Notes under the pieces: model-generated | What the model saw: the letters and a program-made list of their open reading frames with translations, nothing else | What the model was told of the DNA's origin: nothing | Databases searched by the model: none | Made by a program: the position numbers and the translations under genes | Shown: piece after piece, positions 45,888-58,380 of the stretch | Layout of the letters: every line of letters begins with the position of its first letter | Position numbering within the stretch: position 1 is the stretch's first letter | Assembly: GCA_003508835.1 (NCBI GenBank) | Contig: PUFA01000012.1 | Location: forward strand, 19,076,001 to 19,140,000 | Reading direction: 5' to 3' | Length of the DNA stretch: 64,000 nt | From: Eonycteris spelaea | Taxonomy: Eukaryota; Chordata; Mammalia; Chiroptera; Pteropodidae

Positions 45888-46115
45888 TTTTTTTTTTTTT
45901 TTTTTTTTACGAGGCAACTCTTGGTTGACCTCACAGATTGCAAGGACCATGTCAGCTTACAATCCCTTACATATTTATTTTTAAAATTATTTTTCCACTT
46001 ATAGTACCTGGTCTTCCTAGGTGGTCTCCTACCCAAGTACTAACCAGGCCCGACCCTGCTTAGCTTCCGAGATCAGATGGGATCGGGCTTATTCAGGGTA
46101 GCATTACCATAGACA
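45888..46115 (-). mobile_element. 5S rRNA-derived retroelement (SINE-like)
   Basis: Read on the minus strand, 46115-45996 is a full-length 120-base relative of 5S rRNA, 45995-45909 is 87 bases unlike 5S, and 45908-45888 is a run of 21 A. The internal pol III promoter region (from GGAAGCTAAGCAGGG through GGTCGGGCCTGGTTAGTAC) is nearly unchanged, while both ends of the 5S part have diverged. This head-tail-poly(A) layout is that of a SINE. Megabats are known to carry 5S-derived SINEs. I found no convincing target-site duplication, so a single read-through 5S retropseudogene is the alternative. Confidence 0.7.
45996..46115 (-). pseudogene. 5S rRNA-like sequence (head of the retroelement)
   Basis: The whole 5S length is present, from GTCTATGG at 46115 to the expected terminal position near 45996. 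There are scattered substitutions, for instance in the first 30 bases and the last 25, which would disturb the closing helix of 5S rRNA. It is therefore unlikely to work as ribosomal RNA, though the internal promoter may still be recognised by TFIIIA and TFIIIC. Confidence 0.85.
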
Positions 46116-46329
46116 TTAAGTGTCCTCTTTATCTCTGACTCTACATATCGAAGTTCCTTAGAGTTCAAGCCTTCTCCATCCTCTCTTCTGTCCTCTCCCT
46201 AAGTGTACTCATCCATTTTCTTGACTTTAAATACCCTCTCATTGTTTGTGGCTTCAAAAATACATCTCCAAATAAGCCTCTCCTCTGAGTACCAATTCCC
46301 CAAACTCAGTTCTCAAACCATTCTCACAA

Positions 46330-47350
46330 ACTGATCCTCCCTGAAATAAGATTTCTTCAGTCAAGAAAAGGCATCAACAATCATCCTTCTATTCCTGAGT
46401 CATCCTTTTCCTACCCTTCATGTCTTCCCCCTCCTATCTAATCCCTCAGCAAATCTTGTAGCTCCTATTTCCAAAATATCTTATATTTCTCCATTATTCT
46501 CCATCTCTATTTTCACTTTTTTAGTAAAGTCATTATTATCTCACCTTGCCTATAGTATTAGTCTCCTAATAGATCTCCCTGTTTTACTCTCTTGTCTCTC
46601 TGTTATTGAGCATCCACACAATAGCCAAAGTAATCTTTAAAAAAGCTAAAACCAATCATGTCATTCTTTAGCCTGACTCTTTTGCAGCACTGTCCAATAG
46701 AACTTCCTGCAATGGTGGAAATAGTCTCTACCTTCCCCAACCAATATTGAAGCTACTAGCCATATGAGGCTATTGAATACTTGAAAAGTGGCTAGCATGA
46801 CTAAGGAATTGAAATTTCAATTAATTAAAATTTAAATTTAAATGGTCACTTGTAGCTAGTGACTACTGTATCGAAGAGCACAGTTTTAGTGTGTTCTCTT
46901 CACATTTTAGAAGAAAATCCCAAACTCCTTTCTCTGAGCTAACAGGACCACATCTCATGCGTGGCTCCCTTACCCTCTCTGCTCTAGATACACGACACTC
47001 TTTCCAGAGCTTTAACCACACCAAGCTCTTTCCCGATTCAATACTTTGCAATGCTATTGCCTTTGCCTGAACTGCTTTTCCCTTACGCGGTTGACTTTGT
47101 TTCCTCTTAAGGGCCCTCAATTTAATGCTACCTTTTCAGACTATCTCTTCTCCACCACACCTTTATAATTACACAGGTTCAGTTTTTCTTTATACCATTT
47201 GTCACAAGTTGAAATTGCATTTTTATTTAGTTGTTTACTTGATTTGTGTTTATATTTTCCTCTGATACACAGTCATGGGACACCTAGAACTTAGCATAGT
47301 GCCTGACACTTAGCAGGTGTTCCTCAATAAGTAGTAGTTGAATCAATAAA
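46330..47350 (+). mobile_element. L2 LINE 3' region, interrupted by a hAT fossil
   Basis: It follows L2 from the ORF2 end (ctcagcaaatcttgtagctc, gtctcctaatagatctccct) to the 3' tail (agtgcctgacacttagcagg, caataagtagtagttgaatc). The middle (46685-46880) is a separate DNA-transposon fossil. Confidence 0.75.
46685..46880 (+). mobile_element. hAT-type DNA transposon fossil (copy 3)
   Basis: It starts gcactgtccaatagaact and ends gtgactactgtatcgaagag, with the shared body gaatacttgaaaagtggcta. It is related to copies at 10817 and 15345. It is inserted in an L2. Confidence 0.65.
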
Positions 47351-48959
47351 TAAGGGAACGATTCCCACAGGGCAATGTATCAAAAGAGGGGCTGGGTAGT
47401 TGAAATAAAACCTTTCTGATATCTCGGTGATTGTGAAAAATAAAGTAGCATATGGTGCATTTCTTCAGTGAGACTTAAAGATTTATTTGTTTCTTTGAAT
47501 GCATCAAGTATTGGTGTTCTTCAATTATGATATATGTTAGAATCTTACTTTCAATGCCCTCATAGAACCTACAGATGAAATGTTTCCCATATTTATCGTT
47601 TTGACTATTTTTATTTGTCGAGGAGAACAAGGCAAAACTTTGTGAAACTCTAGAGCTCTAGTAGGTGCTATCAACAACTGTCAGTGATTTATGAGTAAAG
47701 TAGGGCCCGGTCCAGGACATTCAATGGAACAACTTCTCTGGCTATATTTCATTTTATCCTGATAGTGACTTTATTGATAATATAGTGTTGGTTTTAATTG
47801 TGGTCCTGAAACTCTGTATGCCTGCTTGTGGGTGAAGGTCTCTGTGTATTTGACAAGTTTCTTGTGATGCCTAGTATATGGTAGAGCATATATAACAGGT
47901 TTTGTGGGAACTATGCAGAAAATACAGCCTTGAGTTTCCAGACCAAAGGTATGCAATTCAACAAATGGTCCGATTCAGATTAAGCTTCTCATTCTAAAGA
48001 ATGTTAGTTTATTTCCATCTAGTCTGGTTATAGCTTGACCTTATATCTAAAAAAAAAGAGACTTGAAAAATGAGTTATGACCTCCCTAATCAACTTTTCT
48101 GATCAGGCAAGGCACAGGATCTTATCTCTATGGAAAAAGACCTTTCTTGAAGCCATTGAAAGCTCTGCCCGTCACTCCTTGCTGCTCCACAGGGGCAGTG
48201 GGCCACAGAGTAAGAACAGCAGTTACCCCGGTTTGAGTTCTCCCAGAAACAAACCCTGAAGCAAGGATTTAAGTGCAACTAGCTCATCTCTGAGGTATTA
48301 TCAGGAAGCATCCTGATAATTAGAGGGGTGGGGAACTGAGTTAGGGGAGGCAGTAAAAAAGGGGTGCATTATCAAGTCAGTTACCAATGTGGGCAACCAA
48401 AGCTTATTCCTGCTGGGAAGCTGCATAGAACACACCTTGAAGTTTTACTGCCTTTATTCCCTGCACTTCTAGCTCACTGTGGGCATGGGTAGGGCAGGCT
48501 CCAGAAGCTTGAGAAAGCCCTCAGGCAAAGAGATTCAGGTTCTGCAGGTGGAATTTGGGCAGGTGAACACTGAACAGGTAAAAGCAGAAGTTACAGGGCT
48601 AGAATCCAGATGCCAGCAACTGACTGATAAATTGATATATATGTGTGTGTGAAAGTATGTATGCCTGAGAGAAACACACAGGAGGTTTAGGTTTCTGTGT
48701 GATGCAATGAAAGCCCTATGTGCTTCTGTGGTATGTAGAAGTGTTTGGGTACATGTCTTGATATCAATTCGATAAAGGTAGGAATAGATAAAGATATGGT
48801 ACCTATAATAAAATTTGGAGGAATCAAATTATATTTCCAAAGCATTAAGTGTGTAATTAATGTCATCAAGCCATTGAGATGTAGAGTTGGAAAGAATACC
48901 ACTACTAATAGCAGATATTTTGGAAATGCTATACGCTTGGCACCTTGGCAATTGTATAT

Positions 48960-49240
48960 CATGAATCATCTCATGAAATCTTCAGAAAATTTCATTAAAT
49001 TCATACAATTATCACCTTCATTTTTTTTTTCAGATGAGAAATTGAAGCACAGAAAGATTAAGTCACTTGTCCAAGGATACACAGCTAAAGGAAATAAGAA
49101 ATATTCTCATCTAACTTCTCCATTTTATTGATGGGAAAACTGCACCACACCGTGGGAGTGTCTTGTCCAAGGTCACACCAAGTGCTCTGGGTTAGGCTAG
49201 AACTAGAAGCTAGATACTCAAATCCCACCATGCTCTCTTC
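48960..49240 (-). mobile_element. MIR sequence, probably two adjacent copies
   Basis: The first core is cagatgagaaattgaagcac with cacttgtccaaggatacaca. The second is ccattttattgatgggaaaa with cttgtccaaggtcacacc. Both read in reverse MIR order, which suggests two insertions or an internal duplication. The group ends about 110 bases from the exon at 49350. Confidence 0.6.
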
Positions 49241-49304
49241 TCATCGCACGTAATCATATGTTGATAACTTGCCTTTAGTGGTTCTGGTTTAGCTGGGTGT
49301 ATCA

Positions 49305-49448
<144 letters not shown>

Positions 49449-49679
49449 CTATTAAGAGAAAATATATATATATATTTTCAATTAAGAATGCATCCGCGGT
49501 GGCAGCACAAACGTTATGAGAAATTGCCGATGAAACATGCTTGGTCTGGAACAAACGCCCAGCAGTCTAGGATTGTGGCATGTGGAATGTAATATTCCTT
49601 TGGCTTCTACAGCCTTTACTTGGCCTTTTTGCCACCATCTTCAAGCAGCCAGTGATGCAGCAGTGGCTAACAATTTGCA

Positions 49680-49800
49680 CATTTTTCAGATAAGGCTAGA
49701 AATACCATAAGGGAGATAAGTGACTTACCACAGAGACCATCAAGTGAATGAAAACCTGGAATTAGAAGGCAGGTGTCCTGACTCCAATTCCAGTGCTCTT
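49680..49800 (-). mobile_element. MIR SINE, diverged
   Basis: cacatttttcagataaggct and gaaggcaggtgtcctgactc fit reverse MIR. Confidence 0.45.
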
Positions 49801-50499
49801 TTCCTCATAGTAGATAGCATCCCTGCTTTACAGCTAAAATCAGATGCCTGACTCCATGTCTGTAGCTTCTACAATGACAGCTTATGTATAATGATTTGAA
49901 TGGAATTGTGTGAATCACATTTTCTTTTTCTATTTTTTTTCTGATGTCAAAAGAGTGATGCTAACAAAAATGAGTAAGAAGGCAAAAAAAGTGAAATCTT
50001 TAACTGTGCCCACATTTATAATGAATGGAAGATGGTAACAGGTAAGTCACACTAGTAATTATCAGGTATCCATAACACATAAGATATTTACTACTAATGA
50101 GAAGGCTACCTCTAAAAACATTAAGGCTAAATTCTGGGCTCCCAGGCAGTACTTTGTAGAGTGACTCAGACTAAATTACAGCCATCCCTCTGCTTGGTCA
50201 AATGTCCTTAGGTGACAAGCAAGTTCCTCATTTTTTTCTAGGGTGGAGGCTGGGCTAGGGATTCAAGTACTTTAAATACTACTTTTACATCTCAAACCAG
50301 TGATTTGCAGCAAGGAAGTCTCAGACATCAAATAAGATCAAGGCACACAGGGGACCTTTTATTCAGATGTTTTCCTTGGAATATTGAGGTTTGAAGAGGC
50401 AGTCTGGTCCTCCCTCAGGATGCATGCCCCATTGGCCGGTCTTGCCTGGAAAACCTGACTTATAAATCTTTTCTCTGATCCTGTAGGATACCCCACAGA

Positions 50500-50900
50500 C
50501 CTCAAATGAAACCTCTAAAATGAAACATAATTTCCCCCCTAAATTTATTCTTGTTCATTTATTTTCCATCTCAGTGAATTGTACCAACACTCATCCGGTT
50601 GCTACGAAGAGAAAACTGGGCATCGTTCCTGATATTCCTCTCTCCCCTCACTCTTTCCACACCAAATGCTGTCCATTCTGTTTTCTACACCTGGCTTGAC
50701 TCCAGTACTTCTCTCCATCTCCCCTGCCTCTTCTCACCTGCATCAATATCACACCCTCCTCGCTGGTCTCCATGCCTCCCTTGTACTCCCCAATCACCTA
50801 CCATTCGTGCCTTTTCTGGCTTAAAATCAAAATGTATATAGACTAATGGGTCATCCAAGGTCTTCCATGATCTTATTTCCTAAATATTCTGAAATTTACC
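50500..50900 (+). mobile_element. L2-like LINE fragment
   Basis: Pyrimidine-rich sequence in L2 order: actcatccggttgctacgaa, ctctctcccctcactctttc and ctcgctggtctccatgcctc. Confidence 0.5.
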
Positions 50901-53539
50901 TTTTATATATTCACGTGCATTGTATTTTAAAGTTTCTCTAATATAAGGTTGGTTGGAATCAAAAGCATTTGCTAAGATTTTTTTTTTGAGACATTCTAAA
51001 GAGAAACTAATTTCTCAGCTTTTGCTTACTCTTTAACTATGGAGTCCTTGGTAGATTATTTTGCTCATAAAATGTATTAATAAGGCCTGTAGTTATGAAA
51101 CAGAGTGAATTAAACTACATCAGAATGGAAGAGGTTAAAACAAAGGGAGCTAAATTGCTCTGCTGAATAAAATAATGGTGAAGCTGAGCTTTCTCTTTGT
51201 AATGAAGATACAAAAGTGGGGCTCAGGGACATGGGCTGAGCAACAATCAGGGCAGGATTCATCAGAGGGCTGAAGATGGGCCTAGCATTGGAGTGGGAGA
51301 AGGTAAGAGACAGGCAAGGAAATTTGGAAACTGCGATGTCTAATTTTCAAGCTCAGGTTATTTACATATTTCTCTCCTCCATGCCCCTCTTTACTTCCCC
51401 TCTGCCAGTATCCTTGAGACTCCAGGAAACCTGCTGTTGATAACAGCGTTATGCTGGTGGTGACTTGGAGAATAAAGGAGAGGGGCTGTGTCCATGTTTT
51501 GGGACAAGCAGACCAGAGAGCAGTACAAGATGATCCACACAGTGATTGAGAATTGAGTGGGAGCAGGACTGTGAAGGGAGAGCTTAACAGATGAATCTTA
51601 GGAGTGGGACTTCACAGACATATTTGGGAGGGTGGTCAACTTTTGTAGTTACATGGACTTAGAATTCAAAATATCTCATTTAGATTTCAAAAAGTTTGAC
51701 CCCAGAAAATTGGAGAATAACAACTAATATTCAGCTAAAATCATTACTCAATTTACACTAACTTTTTGGTCATTATATGTTCACTCAATTGGTAGATGCT
51801 AAAAGCAAACGACTAGTAGTAGCTGTTTGGTCAAGCTGAGTCCCTAAATGAGGGAAAGGCACAGCAGAGTCCCCAGGAGACTCATGAAGGACATGTGTGT
51901 GGACAAGAAACAAACCACTGTCATTTTCAGCCACTGAGATTACTAGAGCATAACCTGGTCTAAGAACTATTTAAGACGCTATCATAGGAAACTATATTTC
52001 AATTTACTTTGACTCTAGAAGGGGAAAAACATAATTTTGAGAAGAAGTAATAAAATCATAACAAAGAAAGCTTTTACCAATAGTTACACTTGTTCAAAAC
52101 TAAAATGATCTGTTTTATTGATGGAAATGTTCAAATGGAAACTTTAAGAGTACATGCAAAAACTGTAGCATGGAAAGTCAAAAAAGAATGTTAAAGATGA
52201 TTCAGTGGGGTGTTTGTTGAACTGTTTTCTACCTTTGAGATGCTAAGACTAGTTGTATTGCACAGGATGCTAAATAAAGTCAATGAAAGGCTTTTTAGCT
52301 CTTTCTAGCTGAAATGCCAAGTAATATAAAGTAGCTTTGGTAGGAGTGATGAGAACCCCTTTGAATTCAGGTAAGATGAAGCTTATCTCATTTATTCTAA
52401 TGGACAGTGGAAAAAGTCAATGATTCAGTCATTTGGAAAAACAGCTCAGGTTGTGTATTGTGAACCTCACCTTGCAGAACACTGTCAATGGATCTGCAGT
52501 TAACTTACAACCAGGTTGCCAGTCTCGCCTTACTGATTCTGATGCTCACTCATTATTACCTGGAGCAAAAAACATAAGAAAGCTTGCTGGACCTGGACAT
52601 AGAAAAAGTGAGGTGGTCCCTGAGACCCTATTTAAGGCTCATTTGTTTGCCTGTTAGTAAATACAGGCATGGATGCCTGAGTCTGAATGCATACTCACTC
52701 TTCTACCTTTGGGGAGGAGCAAATAAAAAGGCCAAGGGCAGAAGCAAACAAAAGGAAGTAGAAACAGCCTTTTTAACACTCCCCTGTGTTGAGAAAGAGG
52801 GTAGGAGTCCCTTCCTTTAGGAGAAGGGGTGTAGTTTTCTGTCTCTCTAGCCATAGAAGAATATAGACAAAGCAAGTACAAATAGACAAAGGAAGTACAT
52901 ATTACTCTAGTTTGTCACAAAATTTTAAGCAAAATTACTTATACTTCTTTGCCCTCTCTTAAATTTCATGCTTTAGTTACTGTTCTACCTTCCACCTGCC
53001 AAACACAACATTTAAGATATTCGAAATGTACCCTCTCTCTGGGGCAGAAAGGGAATGACCACTGAACTTCCCCAGGCTGGAGGATGAGTCAGGCTCAACA
53101 GGGTTCTAGTCGTGGCCTTCTGGGGGCAGGGACTGCCACTGTGCAGGCCCTGATTCTTCAATCAGCTAGCATTTCTCATCACGGCAGTTATAGAATTTTG
53201 TTTTGACTTTTTTCAGAAGGAATCCCAAAGGAAGAAAGATACAGTCAAGCAGAAACATAAAAACACTGTCTTTCCTTCTCTCACTGCCATGAAGCTGGCG
53301 GGTAACAGCTCTGATGTAGATGACAGAGAAACACGTCTTGGTGGAAAGTAAACAGATCAACTGCCCTGCAGAAGGACTGAGACAGAGGTAGGGGTCGTGG
53401 TGTGAATCAGTAAGGAAGCCTTGACAGATCTGTGAGAGTTCAGAAGCTCTAAACCATCCACAAGCCAAAAAGCCTTCTTGAGTTCTTACAGCTTATAACG
53501 GAGTTGGGGTAGACAATCTTAAAATGTCTGAGCTCGACA

Positions 53540-53660
53540 TATAGCCTAGTCGACCTCCTCATTTTACAGAGAGGGAAATTGATGGCAGAGGAGTGAAGTA
53601 ACTTCTGTAAGTTCACCCAGGGCAGGGCTAGGACTGAAATCCAGGTTTCCTGTCTCCCCA
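53540..53660 (-). mobile_element. MIR SINE
   Basis: ctcattttacagagagggaa, gcagggctaggactgaaatc and caggtttcctgtctccccag are in reverse MIR order. Confidence 0.65.
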
Positions 53661-53689
53661 GTTTCACCACTACCACACAAACAGCAAAT

Positions 53690-53870
53690 TATGATAATGA
53701 AAACATAATAGTGCTTACTATGTACCAGACTTACTATATACTGTTCTGATCACTTCATATATAGGAACTCACCTTATCTCCAGAACAATTTACCATTATG
53801 CTTATTATATAGATGAGGAAACCAGGGCACAGAGAGGTGAAGTAAGTTTCCCAAGACCCATCGCTAATAC
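53690..53870 (-). mobile_element. MIR SINE
   Basis: gcttactatgtaccagactt, tagatgaggaaaccagggca and cagagaggtgaagtaagttt are in reverse MIR order. It is one of three MIRs in a row. Confidence 0.75.
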
Positions 53871-53969
53871 TAGGTATCTTGAACTGAAAGAAGCTAAGGT
53901 ACCTAGTTTGTCTTAAGTGGTCATCTTTTATGAACCCAGGCCAATTGTGTTTATGGTTTTTAATCCTTT

Positions 53970-54130
53970 ACAATAACTCTGAAATGACAATTTATTATTA
54001 CCATTCACACATAACTGCCATTTTCAGGTGTCATTAACAGGCTTAGAGAGGTTAAGTGACTCGACTGGACACTAAGAAAGTGACAAATGCGGATCTGAAT
54101 CCAGGTGCCTGGTGCCATAGCGGATATGTT
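53970..54130 (-). mobile_element. MIR SINE
   Basis: cttagagaggttaagtgact and gcggatctgaatccaggtgc fit reverse MIR. Confidence 0.65.
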
Positions 54131-54637
54131 TTCTGTTATGCCACCCCACCTCTAAAGCAGGAATTCAGAATCAAAGTCCCCTTAGTCTGTTTTGTGTACA
54201 AGTCCAATTCTGTGATTGAAACTGTAAACTACTAGAATCCTCCAAAGCTCAGTGAACACACCAAGCAACAGTGAGAAGCTGCTCACTATTCTTACAAAAA
54301 GAGGATACATACAAAAGCAGCAGCATGTGCCTTGTCCCTGGGGTTCTCAGCTTTGTCTGTGGAATGCATGCTAGGTGTGTATTGAGAGACTGAGTTACTC
54401 CAATCTATGCTTTTTAATATTTGCATTGAACCCACTAGAAAAAAGGTGTGTTCAACTGCTGTGCCAACTTATTGTTTACCAGCCTTTTGTGATGGTCAGT
54501 TTTATGTGTTACTTGGCTAGGTTACAGTTATTTAATCAAACATGAGTCTAGGTGTTGCAGTGAAAGTATTTTGTAAATATGATTACCAGTTCATAATCCA
54601 TTGACTTTAAGCTTTTGTGATGGGAGGGGAATTTGGC

Positions 54638-54893
54638 AGCTGGGTCAAAAAGGTGAAGGGATTAGGAAGTACAAATTGGTAGTTACAAGATAGTCACAGG
54701 GATATAAAGTACTGTGTAGGGAATATAGTCAATAATATTGTAATAACTATGTACAGTGCCAGGTGGGTACTAGCTTTATCAGGGGGATTACTTCATAAAT
54801 TATATAAATATCTAACCACTAGGATGCATACTTAAACTAATATAAAATAATATTGAATATCAACTACTTCAAAAATAAAAGATAAATATATTC
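54638..54893 (+). mobile_element. L1 3' UTR fragment, sense
   Basis: It includes the typical gaatatagtcaataatattg and cactaggatgcatacttaaa stretches of L1 3' ends and finishes in an A-rich tail. I associate this type with laurasiatherian genomes. Confidence 0.7.
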
Positions 54894-55204
54894 AGTGAGT
54901 AGCATAACGAAAACGTCTACAAAAAAATATTTTGTGGTTCCACATGATTAAGGATTTTTTTTCCATTTCTATAAGAATGCCATTGAAATTTCGTGGAGAT
55001 AGCATTGAATCTTTAGGGTAGCATGAATATTTTTTAACAATATCAAGTCTTTCAATCCATGAATACGGCATTTATTTCCATTTATTTGTGTCTCAAATTT
55101 CTTTCATCAGTGTTTTGTAATTTTCCATGTGCAGTTTTTCATCTCCTTGGGTTAAGTTTATTTCTATATATTTTATTCTTTTTGATGCTATTGTAAATAA
55201 GATT

Positions 55205-55339
55205 ACTTACTTTTTTATTGAGCTATAATTGACATGTTACTTTGTGTAAGCTTAAGGTGTACAACATGTTATGACACATCTATATATTGCAATATGATTA
55301 CCATGGTAGCATTAGCTAACACTTTCATCAGGTCACGTA

Positions 55340-55389
<50 letters not shown>

Positions 55390-55776
55390 GTGGTGAGAAT
55401 TTTTAAGACCTAGTCCCGTAGCAACTTTGAAGTATATAATACTATATTGTTAACTATAGTAACAACGCTGTACATTAGATCTGCAGAACTTATTCATTTT
55501 CTAACTGCAAGTCTATTCTCTTTGACCATCTCCCTGGTTCTCCCATCCCGCGGCCCCTAATAAGCACCATTTGACTTTCTGTTTCTACAAGTTTGGCTTT
55601 TTAAGATTCTACGATAAGTGAGATCATATAGCATTTGTTTTTGCTTTACTTATCTCATTTCCCACAATATCCTCAGGCCCATCCATGTTGTAGCAAATGG
55701 CTGAATAATATCCAATTGTGGTGCATATGTGCATACACACACATACACACCTATGCATCACATCTTTATCCATTTG
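55205..55776 (-). mobile_element. L1 3' end nested in the inverted ORF2 fragment
   Basis: On the plus strand it reads ttttttattgagctataatt at the left (a reversed L1 tail) and runs to cacatctttatccat at the right. An (ATT)n repeat at 55339-55389 sits inside it. It interrupts otherwise continuous ORF2 sequence. Confidence 0.7.
55339..55389. repeat. (ATT)n repeat
   Basis: About 17 ATT units within an L1 fragment. Confidence 0.95.
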
Positions 55777-56215
55777 GGATTATTTTCTTAATTTCCTTTT
55801 CTGGATGGTTCAAGTTAGTGTAGACACATGATGGACTTTTACATGTTGATTTTGTATTCTATAACTTTACTGAATACATTTATTAGTTCTCACAGTTTAT
55901 TTTTTTTTCTTTTTGAGTCTATAAGATTTTCCATACATAGGATCATGTCACCTGAAAATAGACAATTTTACTTCTGCCTTTTCTGTTTGGATTTCTTTTG
56001 TTCCTTTTTATTATCTAACTGCTCTGGCTAGGACTTCCAGTATTAAGTTGAATAGCAGTGGCAATAGTGGGCATCCTTGTCTTGTTTCTGATCTTAGTGG
56101 ACAAGCTTTAAAATTCTCATAATTGAGTACAATGTTAGCTGTGGTCTTGTCATATATGGCCCTTACTACGTTTTGACATATTCCTTCCATACCTATTTGC
56201 TAAGGTTTTTGCTAT

Positions 56216-57849
56216 GAAAGAGTGTTGAATATTTCCAATCCAGATTACTAAAGCAATCTTGAGAAAGAAAACAAAGCTGGAGATACCACTTCTGATTTCA
56301 AAACAAATTACAAAGCTACAGTAATTAAAACAGCATGGTACTTGCATAAAGACAGATCTATAGGCCAATGGAACAGAATAGAGAGCCCAGGAGTAAACCG
56401 ATGTATAAATGGTAAACTGATATTTGACAAGGGTGTTAAGACTACGCAATGGGTAAAGGGTAATCTTTCCAACAAATGATGTTGAGAAAGCTGGACATAT
56501 ATGTGCAAAAATGAAAGTGGATCCCTACCTTATACCGTACACAAAAATCAATTCAAAATGGGTTAAAGACTTAAACATAAGACCTGAAACTGTAAAATTC
56601 CTAAAAGAAAACATAGGGGAAATCTTCTTGATGTAGACTTTGGCAATGATTTCTTGGATATGATACCGAAAGCACAGGTAACAAAAGCAAATATAGACAA
56701 TAGGAGTATATCAAAATAAAAATATCCTGCACAGCAAAGAATGAATGAATAGGCATTCTGCAAAATTGGAGAAAATATTTGCAAACTATCTACCTGATAA
56801 GGGAATAATTTCCAAAATACAAGAGAAACTCCTACAACTCAACAGCAATCAAACAAAAAACAAAATCCCAAATAACCCAATAAAAAACTGGTCAAAAGAC
56901 TGGAATAGACATCTCTCCAAAAAAGATATACAAGTGGCCACAAGGTGTATGAAAGGATGCTCAACATCAGAGAAATGCAAATCAAAGCTATAATGAGATA
57001 TCACCTCATACCTGTTAGGAGAAAAATTATAAAACATTATGAAAAGTAACAAATTGGAATACTTGTACACTATTGGTGGGAATGTCAAATGATGCAGTAG
57101 CTATGGAAAACAGGATGGAGGTTCCTCTGAAAATTAAAAATAGAACTACTATATGATCTAGCACTCTCATTTCTGGGTATAAATCCAAAAGAACTGAAGT
57201 CAGAATCAAGGGATATCTTCACTCCCATGTTCACTGCAGCATTATTGCAATAGCCAAGATATGGAAACAATCCAGGTGTCCATAGACAGATTAATGAATA
57301 AAGAAAATGTGGTCTATACATACAGTAGAATATTATTCGGCCTTAAAAAAAAGAATATCTTGTCACTTGTGGTAACATGAATAGATACTATACTAAGTGA
57401 AATAAGCCAGTCACAGAAGGACAAATACTGCTTGATTTCATTTTTATGAGGTATCTATAACAGTAGAACTCACAAAAGCAGAGAATACAATAGAGGTTAC
57501 CAAGCGCTGGTGGGGTGGAGGGTGGGAAGGAGTTGGTAGTTGTTCAATGGATATAAAGGTTTCGTCATGAATACGTTCTAGATATCTGCTGTACAACTAG
57601 TCCCTGTAGTTAATACAGTATTATGCATTTTAAAACTTGTTAGGAAGGTAGACTCCGCATTAAGTATTTTAATGACAAAGGAAAAACAAAAGAAAATGAA
57701 ACTTTGGGAGGTGTTGGATATGTCTACTACTTGATTGTGGTGATGGTATCACAGATGTTCGCATATGTCCAAACTCATCAAATTATATACATTGAATATG
57801 TACAGTTCTTTATCAACTATATCTCAGTGAAGCTGTTAAAAAAATAAAG
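56216..57849 (+). mobile_element. L1 ORF2 C-terminal part and 3' UTR, sense
   Basis: It shows degenerate ORF2 sequence (for example [38 protein letters not shown]) and a 3' UTR ending in gaagctgttaaaaaaataaa. Frameshifts and stops are frequent. Its position directly after an inverted upstream part of ORF2 points to a twin-primed insertion. Confidence 0.8.
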
Positions 57850-58214
57850 GAAAACATCCTCCATAATCTAGGTAGGCCTGATACAATTAGCTGGAAAGCC
57901 TTAAGAGGAGAACTGATGCTTCTCTGAGGAATAAGAAATTTTCCTTTGGACTATAACTAGAGCTTATGCCTAAGAGTTCCAGGCTGCCCTTTCTGATGGC
58001 CTGGAATAGGGATTTCAGACTTGTCCAGCCAGCCCCCACAACTGTGTAAGCCAATTCTTTGCAGTAAATTTCTTAATATATATCTCCCACTGGTTCTATT
58101 TCTCTGGTTAACCCTGACTGATACATCTTTCTTCACCTTCTCCCTTGGCTTTTTATATATTCACATACTAAGAAGTGGCTTTTCAGTGACAATTGGTCTT
58201 CTCATACTGATAAC

Positions 58215-58380
58215 GCCAACATTATTGAAACTTTACTTTGTCCCAGACATTGTTCTAAGCACTTGACACACTGTGACTCATTTAATCTTCACAGTAACCC
58301 TACCAGTGGGATGCTATTATTATCCTCTCCACTTTATAGATGAGGAAACTGGAAATGGAGAGGTTAATTATCTACCGTGT
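58215..58380 (-). mobile_element. MIR SINE
   Basis: catttaatcttcacagtaac and tttatagatgaggaaactgg are in reverse MIR order. Confidence 0.75.

Larger units (their letters stand above)
54930..56215 (-). mobile_element. L1 ORF2 fragment, inverted, interrupted by a younger insertion
   Basis: On the minus strand, 56215-55777 and 55196-54930 read through the reverse-transcriptase part of L1 ORF2, with many stops. The two parts are contiguous in normal L1 and are separated by 55205-55776. Together with the sense segment that follows, this fits one L1 whose 5' part was inverted during insertion. Confidence 0.75.
54491..58128 (+). mobile_element. Old interspersed repeat split by a cluster of L1 insertions
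   Basis: The left piece (54491-54637, from gatggtcagttttatg) and right piece (about 57850-58128, ending ctctggttaaccctgact and then gatac) are the two ends of one mammalian repeat whose family I do not name with confidence. About 3.2 kb of L1 sequence lies between them. Confidence 0.65.

Noticed and set aside
48745..49131. A 128-residue open frame on the plus strand
   Set aside because: Its 3' part runs through MIR sequence and no domain is recognisable.
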